Below, one piece after another: positions 34,132 to 42,296 of a stretch of DNA of 64,000 bases. Made by a program: the position numbers and the translations under genes. The notes under the pieces are model-generated. The model saw only the letters and a program-made list of their open reading frames with translations, was not told the DNA's origin and searched no databases. The stretch is from Planctomycetota bacterium (GTDB lineage Bacteria > Planctomycetota > UBA11346): positions 434,001 through 498,000 of the forward strand of contig BJHQ01000001.1 in the NCBI GenBank assembly GCA_014193115.1, in the 5' to 3' direction. Numbering within the stretch: position 1 is the first letter of the stretch; each line of letters starts with the position of its first letter.

Positions 34132-34770
34132 ATGCCCCAGACCCGCATCCTGCTCGTGCGCCATGGTGAGACTGAGTGGAACATCGCCGGGCGCCTGCAA
34201 GGTTGGCAGGACAGCCCGTTGTCGGCCCGGGGCCTCGCCCAGGTCCACCGGCTGGCGGAGGCCCTGATCGGTTGCGCCGCCGCCGCCTTGGTGGCGAGCG
34301 ACGCTGGACGGGCGGTGGCCACCGCTGGTGTCATCGGGGACCGGCTCGGGCTAGCGACGCAATTGGATGCGCGATTGCGCGAGATTTCCTTCGGCAGCGT
34401 CGAAGGCCTGACCCGGGCGGCCTTGCCGCCTGAGCTGGAAACCGCCCGAGCCCAGATCATGGCCATGGATCCCACCTGCACTGTCGCGCTGGCCGGAGGT
34501 GAGTCGCCAGCCACGGTCTCCGCCCGGGTCTGGTCGTGCCTGGATGAACTTGCCAGCCGCTATGCCGGAAGCACGGTGGTTGCGGTCAGTCACGGCGGCG
34601 TGCTGGCCAGCGTGCTGCGCACCGTGCTGGGCATTCCGGCCGGGGCGCCGCGCCGGTTCCGGATCGGCAATACGGCGGTGGTCCAGGTGGTGCGCCGCCA
34701 CGACGCCGAGCCCTGGGCGATCGAGTTCGACGATCTCGATCCGGTGACCCCAGCCAGTTCGCCGGCCTGA
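34132..34770 (+). CDS. Histidine phosphatase / phosphoglycerate mutase-like protein
   Basis: About 212 residues of the histidine phosphatase family. ILLVRHGETEWNIAGRLQGW carries the phosphorylated H11; LVASDAGRAVATAGVIG and LREISFGSVEGLTRAALP match cofactor-dependent mutase-like phosphatases; the second catalytic His is in VVAVSHGGVLASVLR. Start ATG 34132 was preferred over TTG 34126. Located between a sugar kinase and a glycogen branching enzyme, it may dephosphorylate a sugar phosphate, though alpha-ribazole-phosphate phosphatases look similar. Confidence 0.82.
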   Translation: MPQTRILLVRHGETEWNIAGRLQGWQDSPLSARGLAQVHRLAEALIGCAAAALVASDAGRAVATAGVIGDRLGLATQLDARLREISFGSVEGLTRAALPPELETARAQIMAMDPTCTVALAGGESPATVSARVWSCLDELASRYAGSTVVAVSHGGVLASVLRTVLGIPAGAPRRFRIGNTAVVQVVRRHDAEPWAIEFDDLDPVTPASSPA

Positions 34771-34848
34771 CCCTGAGCGGCATCGCGCAGCAGGATCCCG
34801 CATCGCCATCTGCTCTGGCGGCGGCGGCTCGCCACCCACGATCCCGCC

Positions 34849-36426
34849 ATGCCCGTCGGCCATCTGCTGCTTCTGCTCCACGCCCACCTGCCGTGGATCC
34901 GGCATCCGGAGGATCCGTTCTTCATCGAGGAGGGCTGGCTGGTCGAGGCGATCACCGAAACCTACATCCCGATCTTGCAGCGCATCGAACAACTGCTTGA
35001 TGACGGAGTGCGGGTCCGGCTGACCATGACCTGGACCCCGCCGCTGTGCGAGATGCTGGCCGATCCGCTGCTCGCCGATCGCTACCGCCTGCGCATCAGG
35101 CGGATGATCGAACTCGCTGAGCAAGAGGTTCCGGCCAAGTCCGGGACGCCCTTCGCCGCGGCGGCGGTGATGTACCGCGATCATCTGCGCTGGTGCTTGC
35201 AGGTGTGGGACCGGTTCGACGGCAACCTGCTGCGCTGGGTGCGGTTGCTGCGCGATCGTGGCGGGCTCGAGCCGATCACCTGCACCGCGACCCACGGATT
35301 CCTGCCGCTGATGCTGACCCACGAGGCCCGCCGGGCCCAGGTACAAGTGGCGGTGGACAATTTCCGCAAGCATTTCGGCGACAGTCCGGCCGGAATCTGG
35401 CTGGCGGAATGCGGCTTCGTACCCGGGGTCGATGAACTGCTGCGCGAGTTCGGCATCCGCTATTTCTTCGTCGACACCCACGGCCTGTACTTCGGCGAGC
35501 CGCGGCCGCGCTTCGGTTGCTATGCTCCGGGCTACACCCCGTCCGGCGTCGCCGCCTTTGGCCGCGATCCCGAATCGTCACGCTCGGTGTGGTCGGCCGA
35601 GATCGGCTATCCCGGCGATCCGCTGTACCGCGAGTTCTACCGCGATCTGGGCTATGATGGCGGCTATGACTATGTCAAAAATTTCCTGCATCCGGACGGC
35701 GTCCGGCGGAATCTCGGGCTCAAGTACCACCGCGTGACCGGCAAGGTCCCGCTCAACGAGAAGCAGCCGTATGACCCGGCGCCGGCGTTCCTCCGCGCCC
35801 GGGATCACGCCGGCCAATTCGTCGCCGCCCGGCTCAGCCAATGTCAGCAGCTCGCCGCGCTGATCGAGCGTCCGCCACTGGTGGTGTCTCCGTATGACGC
35901 CGAGCTGTTCGGTCACTGGTGGTACGAAGGCACCGAGTTCATCGAATGGATCTTCCGCCATTGCCAGCTTGGCGGCCACCAGATCCTGCCGGTGACCGGC
36001 CACGAATACCTGCTCGCCAATCCGGTCCAGCAGATCGTGATGCCGGCCGCGTCCAGCTGGGGCGACGCCGGTTACAACGGGGTCTGGCTGAATCCCAATA
36101 ACGACTGGATTTATCGCCACCTGCACGAAGCCGAGGCGCGCATGGTCGAAGTCGCCCGCGCCCACCCCGACGCCCAAGGCGACCTGGAACGGGCGCTCAA
36201 TCAGATGGCCCGCGAGCTGCTGCTGATGCAGGCCAGCGATTGGGCCTTCATCATGACCACTGGCACCACCGTGCCCTATGCGGTGCGCCGGACCAAGGAC
36301 CACATCAACCGCTTCACCGGCCTGTACGAACAGGTCAAATCCGGTCAGGTGTCAGCAGAAAGCCTGGACGAGATCGGATGGCGCGACCCGATCTTCCCGG
36401 AGCTGGACTACCGGGTGTACCGCTGA
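34849..36426 (+). CDS. GH57 1,4-alpha-glucan branching enzyme
   Basis: A 525-residue GH57 enzyme with C-terminal DUF1957-type helices. The family's conserved regions are in order: HAHLPW (11-16), the nucleophile E187 in IWLAECGFVPG, and the acid D350 in VVSPYDAELFGHWWYEG. Near the end ELLLMQASDWAFIMTTGT matches the branching-enzyme subgroup. It makes alpha-1,6 branches in glycogen, replacing GlgB of family 13. It lies last in the sugar gene group, and its end is followed at once by an R2 repeat. Confidence 0.88.
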   Translation: MPVGHLLLLLHAHLPWIRHPEDPFFIEEGWLVEAITETYIPILQRIEQLLDDGVRVRLTMTWTPPLCEMLADPLLADRYRLRIRRMIELAEQEVPAKSGTPFAAAAVMYRDHLRWCLQVWDRFDGNLLRWVRLLRDRGGLEPITCTATHGFLPLMLTHEARRAQVQVAVDNFRKHFGDSPAGIWLAECGFVPGVDELLREFGIRYFFVDTHGLYFGEPRPRFGCYAPGYTPSGVAAFGRDPESSRSVWSAEIGYPGDPLYREFYRDLGYDGGYDYVKNFLHPDGVRRNLGLKYHRVTGKVPLNEKQPYDPAPAFLRARDHAGQFVAARLSQCQQLAALIERPPLVVSPYDAELFGHWWYEGTEFIEWIFRHCQLGGHQILPVTGHEYLLANPVQQIVMPAASSWGDAGYNGVWLNPNNDWIYRHLHEAEARMVEVARAHPDAQGDLERALNQMARELLLMQASDWAFIMTTGTTVPYAVRRTKDHINRFTGLYEQVKSGQVSAESLDEIGWRDPIFPELDYRVYR

Positions 36427-36433
36427 GCCTGCG

Positions 36434-36554
36434 GAACCGCCCAGACGCTTAAGCGCCAAAGGGTGGAGGGTCGGAGGAAGATCGACCCGCGCCGGGTTTT
36501 CCAGTCAGCGGGGAATCTTCTCCGTTTTTCCTTGGCGTCTTGGCGGTTCATCTG
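36434..36554 (+). repeat. Dispersed repeat family R2, copy A
   Basis: About 120 bp bounded by imperfect inverted ends: GAACCGCCCAGACGC on the left and GCGTCTTGGCGGTTCATCTG on the right. The interior contains GACCCGCGCC, TTTTCCAG and AGCGGGGAATCTTCTCCG. The reverse complement of copy B (44174-44266) aligns along its whole length. It fills the gap between the GH57 gene and the kinase gene, which converge here, so it could also act as a bidirectional transcription stop. Confidence 0.8.
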
Positions 36555-36576
36555 TTTTTAAGATGAATCGTCGCCA

Positions 36577-38748
36577 CTATTTTGCTGGGGTTTTTGGACT
36601 CAGCGGACCGGTGGGGCCGGTAATGAGCAGGGTCAGGGCCCGGGTGGTCAGCTCAAGCGGCGAGAACGGCTTAGCCAACACCGCGGCATGGGTGCCGGAA
36701 CCGGTCTGGACGAATGATCCGGCGTCTTCCAGACCGGTCATGAACAGCACCGCTGCCGGCTGCTGGCGATAAGCCGGCAGCTCGTTGATCCGGCGGGCCA
36801 GGCTGAAGCCGTTCATGCCGCCCATCAGCAGGTCGGTGACCACCAGCGGATAGACCTTGGCGCAGGCCAGGGCCAGGGCCTGTTCGCCATTGCCGGCTTC
36901 CTCGGCGGCGAGGCCGACCTTGGTCAGCACCCCGGCGGTGGTCCGGCGTGTGACCAGATCGTCATCCACCACCAGCACCGGCAGCGGCGCGGGATCCTGG
37001 GGCGGGGCATCGTCGTCGAGTCGCTCGGCAACAGCCAGGGCGGCGGCGACCGCGGCCCGCAGGCAGGGCACCGCGGTGGCCGAGGTCGAATCCGGTTTCT
37101 GATGCAGCTGCCTGGCGAAGCCTTCGACTGCGGCCACGAGCACGCCGACCCGGCCGAGCCCGGCGGCGCCAAAACCGGCGGCCAGGGGTTCGATGGTGCG
37201 GGCGACGCCGAGCAGGGTCGGCGGCGCCGGCTTGCCTCCGTCGCCATCGAGGGCCGCCTGGATCCGGCTGAGCACGGTGCCGGCATGGGCGAGGAAGTCC
37301 CGGCGCAGCTCGCCGGCCATCGGGACATGTTCGGTGCGGCCTCGGCGCGAGGTCGAGCGCTGGATGCCGGCCGCGGTGGAAGCGAGCAATTTATGGAGTT
37401 CGCTGGCCAATTGGCGCGGCCAGGTCGCGGCCTTGGCCAGCACCCGGTCGGCACCGGCGGCCCAGGCCGCGGCGATCTCGGTGTCGAAGCTGGCATTGCT
37501 GAACACCACCACCGGCATCCGGCCGTACGCCGGATGGGCCCTGACCAGCTTGAGGATCTCGATGCCATCAAGGCCGGGCAGCACCAGGTCGAGGACCAGC
37601 GCGTCGGGCGGGTTGGCCTGGATCTGCTCCCAGGCGACCGCGCCGTCGTGGTGGACTTCGACCAGCAGCCCATCGCGGCTCAGGCGGTGCTGATACAAAC
37701 GGCCGATCACCGGATCGTCGTCGACCACCATCACCCGCTTGCCGGCGCCCAGCGCCTGGTGCGGGCCGGTTTCGAATCCTGGCCGGCGGGCATGGCGCGG
37801 CGGCCGGTCGGAGAGGATGTCATCGCAATCCTCGCGGAACGCCGCCGCCGTGCTGTGGCGCTCGGTGGGCAGCCGCGCGGTGGCGGTGCGGATCAGGACG
37901 ACGACCGGCTCGGGCAGCTCGGGCACGTCGCGGCGCGGATCCGGGAACGGGTCGCGGATCAGCTGGGTCAGCACCGCCCAGGCGGTGGTGCCGTCATAGG
38001 GCAGCCGGCCGGTGATCAGGAAATAGAGGCTGGCGCCCAGGGCATAAATGTCGCCGAACCGGCCGTCGACCTCATCGCCCTGGGCCTGCTCCGGGGCCAT
38101 GAACGACGGCGTGCCGATGGCCAACCCCGAGGAGGTCAGGCGGACCTGCTCATCGCCGCCTTTGGCCAGGCCGAAATCGCAGAGCTTGACCCGGCCGGCC
38201 TCAGGACCCGATTCCACCACGAGCAGATTCGACGGCTTGATATCGCGGTGGACCAGCCCGGCGGCATGGATCGCATCCAGCCCTGCGGCGGCGTCGCGGA
38301 TGTAGTTCAGGGCCTGCTTCCAGTGCAGCCTGCCGCCCATCCGGCTCGAGACCATCTCGGTATCACCGCCCTGGACCAGCTCATAGACGATGAACCATAA
38401 ACCGCGGTCCTCGCCGACCGCGTAGCAACGGATGATGTTCGGATGGTTGATCGCGGCGGTGGCCCGGGCTTCGCGCTCGAACCTGGCCCGCTGGATCGGG
38501 TCCTCGGCCAAGGAGGGATTCAGCACCTTGACCGCAACCGCGCGGCGCAGGCTGTCCTGCATACCGCGGAAGACCATGCCCATGCCGCCCACCGCCAGCC
38601 GGTCGACCAGCCGGCAACCGCCCACGGTCACCGGTGGATCATGTGGACCGAAGCGGAATGCATGGGGATTCAGCGGCTCCAGCGGGATCGCCTGGGGTGA
38701 GGGCGTCCGTATCGCACCGGGTGCAGGTTCGTTCACGGCAGAGGGCAT
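36577..38748 (-). CDS. Ser/Thr protein kinase with two receiver domains and a degenerate Hpt-like segment
   Basis: A 723-residue soluble signalling protein. Residues 45-315 are a Hanks-type kinase: VGGMGMVFRG loop, K74, H168-R169-D170, and D191-F192-G193, all intact. Residues 337-455 are a receiver with D387 (LVLDLVLPGLDG); 590-710 are a second with D639 (VVTDLLMGGMNG) and K693. Between them (475-550) is a helical bundle reminiscent of Hpt modules (DFLAHAGTVLSRIQAALD, then ARTIEPLAAGFGAAGLGRVG), but the phospho-accepting His of the H-x-L-KG motif is replaced. There are no histidine kinase parts, so the receivers must be fed from elsewhere. It follows the AEC permease gene by 31 bases. Confidence 0.87.
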   Translation of the reverse strand: MPSAVNEPAPGAIRTPSPQAIPLEPLNPHAFRFGPHDPPVTVGGCRLVDRLAVGGMGMVFRGMQDSLRRAVAVKVLNPSLAEDPIQRARFEREARATAAINHPNIIRCYAVGEDRGLWFIVYELVQGGDTEMVSSRMGGRLHWKQALNYIRDAAAGLDAIHAAGLVHRDIKPSNLLVVESGPEAGRVKLCDFGLAKGGDEQVRLTSSGLAIGTPSFMAPEQAQGDEVDGRFGDIYALGASLYFLITGRLPYDGTTAWAVLTQLIRDPFPDPRRDVPELPEPVVVLIRTATARLPTERHSTAAAFREDCDDILSDRPPRHARRPGFETGPHQALGAGKRVMVVDDDPVIGRLYQHRLSRDGLLVEVHHDGAVAWEQIQANPPDALVLDLVLPGLDGIEILKLVRAHPAYGRMPVVVFSNASFDTEIAAAWAAGADRVLAKAATWPRQLASELHKLLASTAAGIQRSTSRRGRTEHVPMAGELRRDFLAHAGTVLSRIQAALDGDGGKPAPPTLLGVARTIEPLAAGFGAAGLGRVGVLVAAVEGFARQLHQKPDSTSATAVPCLRAAVAAALAVAERLDDDAPPQDPAPLPVLVVDDDLVTRRTTAGVLTKVGLAAEEAGNGEQALALACAKVYPLVVTDLLMGGMNGFSLARRINELPAYRQQPAAVLFMTGLEDAGSFVQTGSGTHAAVLAKPFSPLELTTRALTLLITGPTGPLSPKTPAK

Positions 38749-38779
38749 GGCTGGGGGGTGCTGGACCGGACGCAGGGTC

Positions 38780-39748
38780 TCAGGACAGGATATACCTCAT
38801 CATTGTCAGCCAAGCGAACAAGACCGGAGCTGCCAGGACCGTGGTGGTGGTGACCACGGCGGCCATCAGCCCGGCGTCACCGCCCATCAGCCTGGCCATG
38901 GGCACGGCCGCCATCGCGGTCGGGCAGGCCATCAGCACCACCACGACGCACAACGCCACCCGGTCGCAGCCCAGGGCTGCCGCCAGCGCCAGGGCGAGCA
39001 GCGGCTGGCCGAACAGCTTGCCCATAGTGGCCCAGCCGAGCACCGTCCGGTCGGCGCGCATCGCCGCCAGATCAAGCTGGGCGCCGGTGACCAGCAGGGC
39101 CAACGGGATCGAGGCCTGGGCGAGCACATGCAGGCTGTCCCCCCACCAGCTCCGGGCAGCGAGGGCTCCGGGCAGGACCATCGCCAGGACCAGCCCGCAG
39201 ACGCAGCCGAGGATGATGGGATTGCGCGGGATTTCCGCCAAGGCGGCGCCCCAGCCGCCACGGTCGCGGCGGACCAGGCTGAAGGAGAGCACCGCGCCGA
39301 CATTGAAGAGCGGCACCATGATCGCGAGCAGCACCACATAGGCTCCCGGCAAGCGTGCGGCTTCGTCGGCGGGAAAGGCCGGCGCAGCGAGCAGGATCAC
39401 TGGCAGCCCGACGAATGCCCCGTTCGGCCGGGAAGAACCGTTGATCAGCGGCCCGCGGCGCTCAGGCGGCATGCGCCTGGTCAGCCACCAGGCCATCAGA
39501 CCAGCGATGACCAGGGCGCCGGTCGCCGCCGCCACCGCCCGCGGATCGAAATCCCGCCCCACGTCGGCCCCGCCGACGACCACCAGGATCTGCACCGGCA
39601 GGCAGACGAAATACAGCAGCTTTGCCAGGCCGACGGCGGTGGCCTGGTCGATCAGTCCGGAACGGCTGAGCAGCTGTCCCAGGGCGATGAGCAGGAAGAC
39701 CGGCGCCAAGGCCGCGGCCAGCGCGGCGAGGTCGGTTGACCAGGACAT
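38780..39748 (-). CDS. AEC-family (auxin efflux carrier-like) permease
   Basis: A 322-residue membrane protein with about 10 hydrophobic helices. It begins LAPVFLLIALGQLLSRSGLID, and contains GSSRPNGAFVGLPVILLAAP, the AEC family's conserved N-x-G-x-x-G-x-P element, plus LLVTGAQLDLAAMR in the second half. Bacterial members export or import dicarboxylates and similar anions such as malate. It is divergent from the repeat-protein gene and is followed by the kinase hybrid gene on the same strand. Substrate not predictable. Confidence 0.85.
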   Translation of the reverse strand: MSWSTDLAALAAALAPVFLLIALGQLLSRSGLIDQATAVGLAKLLYFVCLPVQILVVVGGADVGRDFDPRAVAAATGALVIAGLMAWWLTRRMPPERRGPLINGSSRPNGAFVGLPVILLAAPAFPADEAARLPGAYVVLLAIMVPLFNVGAVLSFSLVRRDRGGWGAALAEIPRNPIILGCVCGLVLAMVLPGALAARSWWGDSLHVLAQASIPLALLVTGAQLDLAAMRADRTVLGWATMGKLFGQPLLALALAAALGCDRVALCVVVVLMACPTAMAAVPMARLMGGDAGLMAAVVTTTTVLAAPVLFAWLTMMRYILS

Positions 39749-39843
39749 GGTGCGATCCTGGGACCAGGACGCGGGTGAAACAGCCAGACCAGCGCACCCC
39801 AGGTTGTCTTGCCCAGCAGGGTGGCGTGGCCTGAATCCTCGCC

Positions 39844-41175
39844 ATGGCCACGTTCCGTCTGCTGCCCCTGTTGGTCGTCCCTGCCGTGCTCGCCGCGGCC
39901 GACCCGGTCCAGGCCGCCAGGCAGCCCCGCGCCACCGATACTGCGGTGTTGATCGCAGCGGTGGTCCCCGGCCATGGTCTGGTGGACAAGCCCTATCGCG
40001 AGTTCAGCCGGTCCGAGGCCCTATCCCGGCAATGCCTGGCTGCGGCAGCCCGGGTCGAAGCCGGTCTGCTGTCCGGATCGGCGCAGACCTCCGACGTCAC
40101 CCAGCTTGAGGCGCTTGCCGGCAAGTTGGCGACCCTGCGCAGCGATTTGCAGGAAACCACGCTGACCGAGTGGAGCCACCTCGACGAGGCCGGCGCCGCC
40201 TTGGACGCGGCCAAGATCGCCTTGCTCGCCTTCCGTCCGCCGCAGCCCGTGGCCAAGCCAGCTCCGGCCCTGGCTCCGGCTCCGGTCGAGCCGGTGGCGA
40301 AACCGGTCGAGCCGACCCCCGCGCCACCTGCTGAGCCAGCCAAACCTGCTGAGCCGCCGCCGCCGGTGCAGGCCACCCTGCCGGCAGTGGCGCCGGAAAA
40401 GGCAGCGGAACCGGCACTTCCAGCCATCGTCCCCGATAAGCCAGCCGAGCCGGCCAAACCTGCGGAACCGGCGTTGCCGCCGGTGGAAGCTCCAGCGAAG
40501 CCCGCTGAGCCGGCGCCTGCGGCTCCTGCCGAACCGGCTCCGCCAGCCGAACCGGCCAAACCTGCGGAACCGGCATTGCCGCCGGTGGAAGCTCCCGCGA
40601 AGCCCGCCGAACCAGCTCCGCCCGCCGAGCCGGCGAAACCTGCTGAACCGGCGTTGCCGCCAGCGGAAGCTCCCGCGAAGCCCGCTGAGCCGGCGCCAGC
40701 TGAGGCGCCCAAACCCGCTGAACCGGCTCCGCCAGCCGAACCGGCGAAACCTGCTGAACCGGCGTTGCCGCCAGCGGAAGCTCCAGCGAAGCCCGCCGAG
40801 CCGGCGCCAGCTGAGGCGCCCAAGCCCGCCGAACCGGCTCCGCCCGCCGAGCCGGCGAAACCTGCTGAACCGGCGTTGCCGCCAGCGGAAGCTCCAGCGA
40901 AGCCCGCCGAGCCGGCGCCAGCTGAGGCGCCCAAACCCGCAGAACCGGCCCCGCCCGCCGAGCCGGCGAAACCCGCGGAACCGGCCTTGCCGCCGGCGGA
41001 AGCTCCAGCGAAGCCCGCCGAGCCGGCGCCTGCGGCTCCGGCCGAGGCGCCCAAGCCCGCAGAACCGGCTCCGCCCGCCGAGCCGGCGAAACCTGCGGAT
41101 GCCGCAGAAAAGCCTGCTGAACCGGCCGCTCCGGCGGAGCCGCCGGCACCGGCTCCAACCCTGCCGCCTCCGTGA
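39844..41175 (+). CDS. Secreted Pro/Ala/Glu/Lys repeat protein
   Basis: A 443-residue protein with signal peptide ATFRLLPLLVVPAVLAAAD, an N-terminal helical part of about 110 residues (YREFSRSEALSRQCLAAAARVEAG, then TQLEALAGKLATLRSDLQET), and from about residue 130 to the end an extended KPAEP/PPAE repeat tract. Such tracts are stiff, unfolded rods, as in TonB or cell-wall-spanning linkers. DNA of the tract is a 111-bp tandem array, so length is likely to vary between strains. The antisense strand is also open over 1.4 kb but is an artefact of this composition. Binding partner unknown. Confidence 0.75.
   Translation: MATFRLLPLLVVPAVLAAADPVQAARQPRATDTAVLIAAVVPGHGLVDKPYREFSRSEALSRQCLAAAARVEAGLLSGSAQTSDVTQLEALAGKLATLRSDLQETTLTEWSHLDEAGAALDAAKIALLAFRPPQPVAKPAPALAPAPVEPVAKPVEPTPAPPAEPAKPAEPPPPVQATLPAVAPEKAAEPALPAIVPDKPAEPAKPAEPALPPVEAPAKPAEPAPAAPAEPAPPAEPAKPAEPALPPVEAPAKPAEPAPPAEPAKPAEPALPPAEAPAKPAEPAPAEAPKPAEPAPPAEPAKPAEPALPPAEAPAKPAEPAPAEAPKPAEPAPPAEPAKPAEPALPPAEAPAKPAEPAPAEAPKPAEPAPPAEPAKPAEPALPPAEAPAKPAEPAPAAPAEAPKPAEPAPPAEPAKPADAAEKPAEPAAPAEPPAPAPTLPPP
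40471..41095 (+). repeat. 111-bp tandem repeat array within the Pro/Ala-rich gene
   Basis: The landmark GCGTTGCCGCC or its one-base variants recurs at 40471, 40573, 40651, 40762, 40873 and 40984. The last four are exactly 111 bp (37 codons) apart; the earlier spacings are 102 and 78 bp. All are multiples of three, so gain or loss of units keeps the frame. Copies differ mostly at third codon positions. Confidence 0.85.
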
Positions 41176-41220
41176 TGGCTGGCGGCCGAAGGCCGACCAG
41201 ACCGCGTCCGCCTGGTACCG

Positions 41221-42207
41221 TCAGATCGCCAAGGCCATGGCCTCGACGGCCAGGCGCGGATCCTGGTTGCGGTCGAGCAGCCGCACGGCCTGGGCGATAG
41301 CGGCCAATCCAGCCACCGCCGGCTGGGGCTGATCGTCGCGCAATCTGGCCCGTAGCCGATCGCTGGCGGCATGGAGCCAGCGGCGCAGGATCTGACGACG
41401 TTCGCCGCCGGCGCCTTCACCTTTGCCTGGCAACTGCTCGATGACCGCGGCGATCTGGGCTTGGGAAAGGCCGTCGCCGATCAGCGCCAGCAAAGCGTCG
41501 ATCGGACCAGGTTCGGCGTCTTCCCAGCACGACCGGTGGGATCCCGCAGCGCTGGCGGCGCGGCGCTGGGCGAGCGGCGCAGGAATCCCGCCGGCGATCA
41601 GGATGGCCTCGACCGCGGCTGCATCCAATGGCTGCAGCCGATAGAGCTGGGATCGGCTGCGGATGGTCGGCAGGACTCCATTCGGTTGGTCGCAGGTCAT
41701 CAGGAACCGGCATCCGGCCGGCGGCTCCTCAAGGACTTTGAGCAAGGCGTTGGCGGCGGAGCCGTTCAACCGTTCGATGGCGGGCAGGATGAACACGCGG
41801 CCCCGGCCGCGGAGGCTCGATTCGCTCGCCGCTGCCGCCACCGCCAACCGGGTCCAGGCTGCGGGGATGAGGGCTCCCGCGGTGATCTCAGCGCCAGCCG
41901 GACGGCCTTCTTCTTGGGCATACAGCGCCAAAAGATCATCAGGTACCGGATCCCGGTCCCCGGGCAGGGCGACCAAATCGGGATGGATGCCGGCCACGCA
42001 CCACTGGCAGTCTTCGCAGGTTCCGCAGGCGTCGCCGGCCACCGGGGATGCGCACAGCAACGCCTGGGCCACCGCCCGGGCCACGGTGCGCCGGCCGCAG
42101 CCTGGTGGGCCGGAGAGCAGGCTGGCCGCGGGCAGCCGGTCGCGCACCACCAGCCGGCGGAGCAGCCGCACTGCGCCAGGTTGCCCGATCACCTCGCCGA
42201 ATCGCAT
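41221..42207 (-). CDS. holB: DNA polymerase III delta-prime subunit (clamp loader)
   Basis: A 328-residue AAA+ clamp-loader subunit. It opens MRFGEVIGQPGAVRLLRRLVV, has a degenerate Walker A (SGPPGCGRRT, Arg in place of Lys, as expected for the non-hydrolysing delta-prime), the zinc-binding cysteines CGTCEDCQWC, and sensor/SRC-like VFILPAIERLNGSAANALLKVLEEPP with IRSRSQLYRL. Start ATG 42207 is preferred to 42243 because the family start is MRF-x-x-VIGQ. It is part of the replicative polymerase holoenzyme. Confidence 0.88.
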   Translation of the reverse strand: MRFGEVIGQPGAVRLLRRLVVRDRLPAASLLSGPPGCGRRTVARAVAQALLCASPVAGDACGTCEDCQWCVAGIHPDLVALPGDRDPVPDDLLALYAQEEGRPAGAEITAGALIPAAWTRLAVAAAASESSLRGRGRVFILPAIERLNGSAANALLKVLEEPPAGCRFLMTCDQPNGVLPTIRSRSQLYRLQPLDAAAVEAILIAGGIPAPLAQRRAASAAGSHRSCWEDAEPGPIDALLALIGDGLSQAQIAAVIEQLPGKGEGAGGERRQILRRWLHAASDRLRARLRDDQPQPAVAGLAAIAQAVRLLDRNQDPRLAVEAMALAI

Positions 42208-42296
42208 CGCGGATGATGGGACCCATCGGTTGCTGCTGGGCAAGGGCGAGGCATCCAGGATCGGACCGGATTCGGCTCACCACCGCGCCGCGGCGG

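Noticed and set aside
41178..41205. Hairpin CGGCCGAAGGCCG as a terminator between the Pro/Ala-rich gene and holB
   Set aside because: Stem of only five pairs and no T-run on either strand.
39993..41420. A 475-codon open frame on the minus strand over the Pro/Ala-rich gene
   Set aside because: It mirrors the 111-bp repeat array of the plus-strand gene and encodes only Gly/Ala/Ser repeats; the plus strand has a signal peptide and structured N-terminus.
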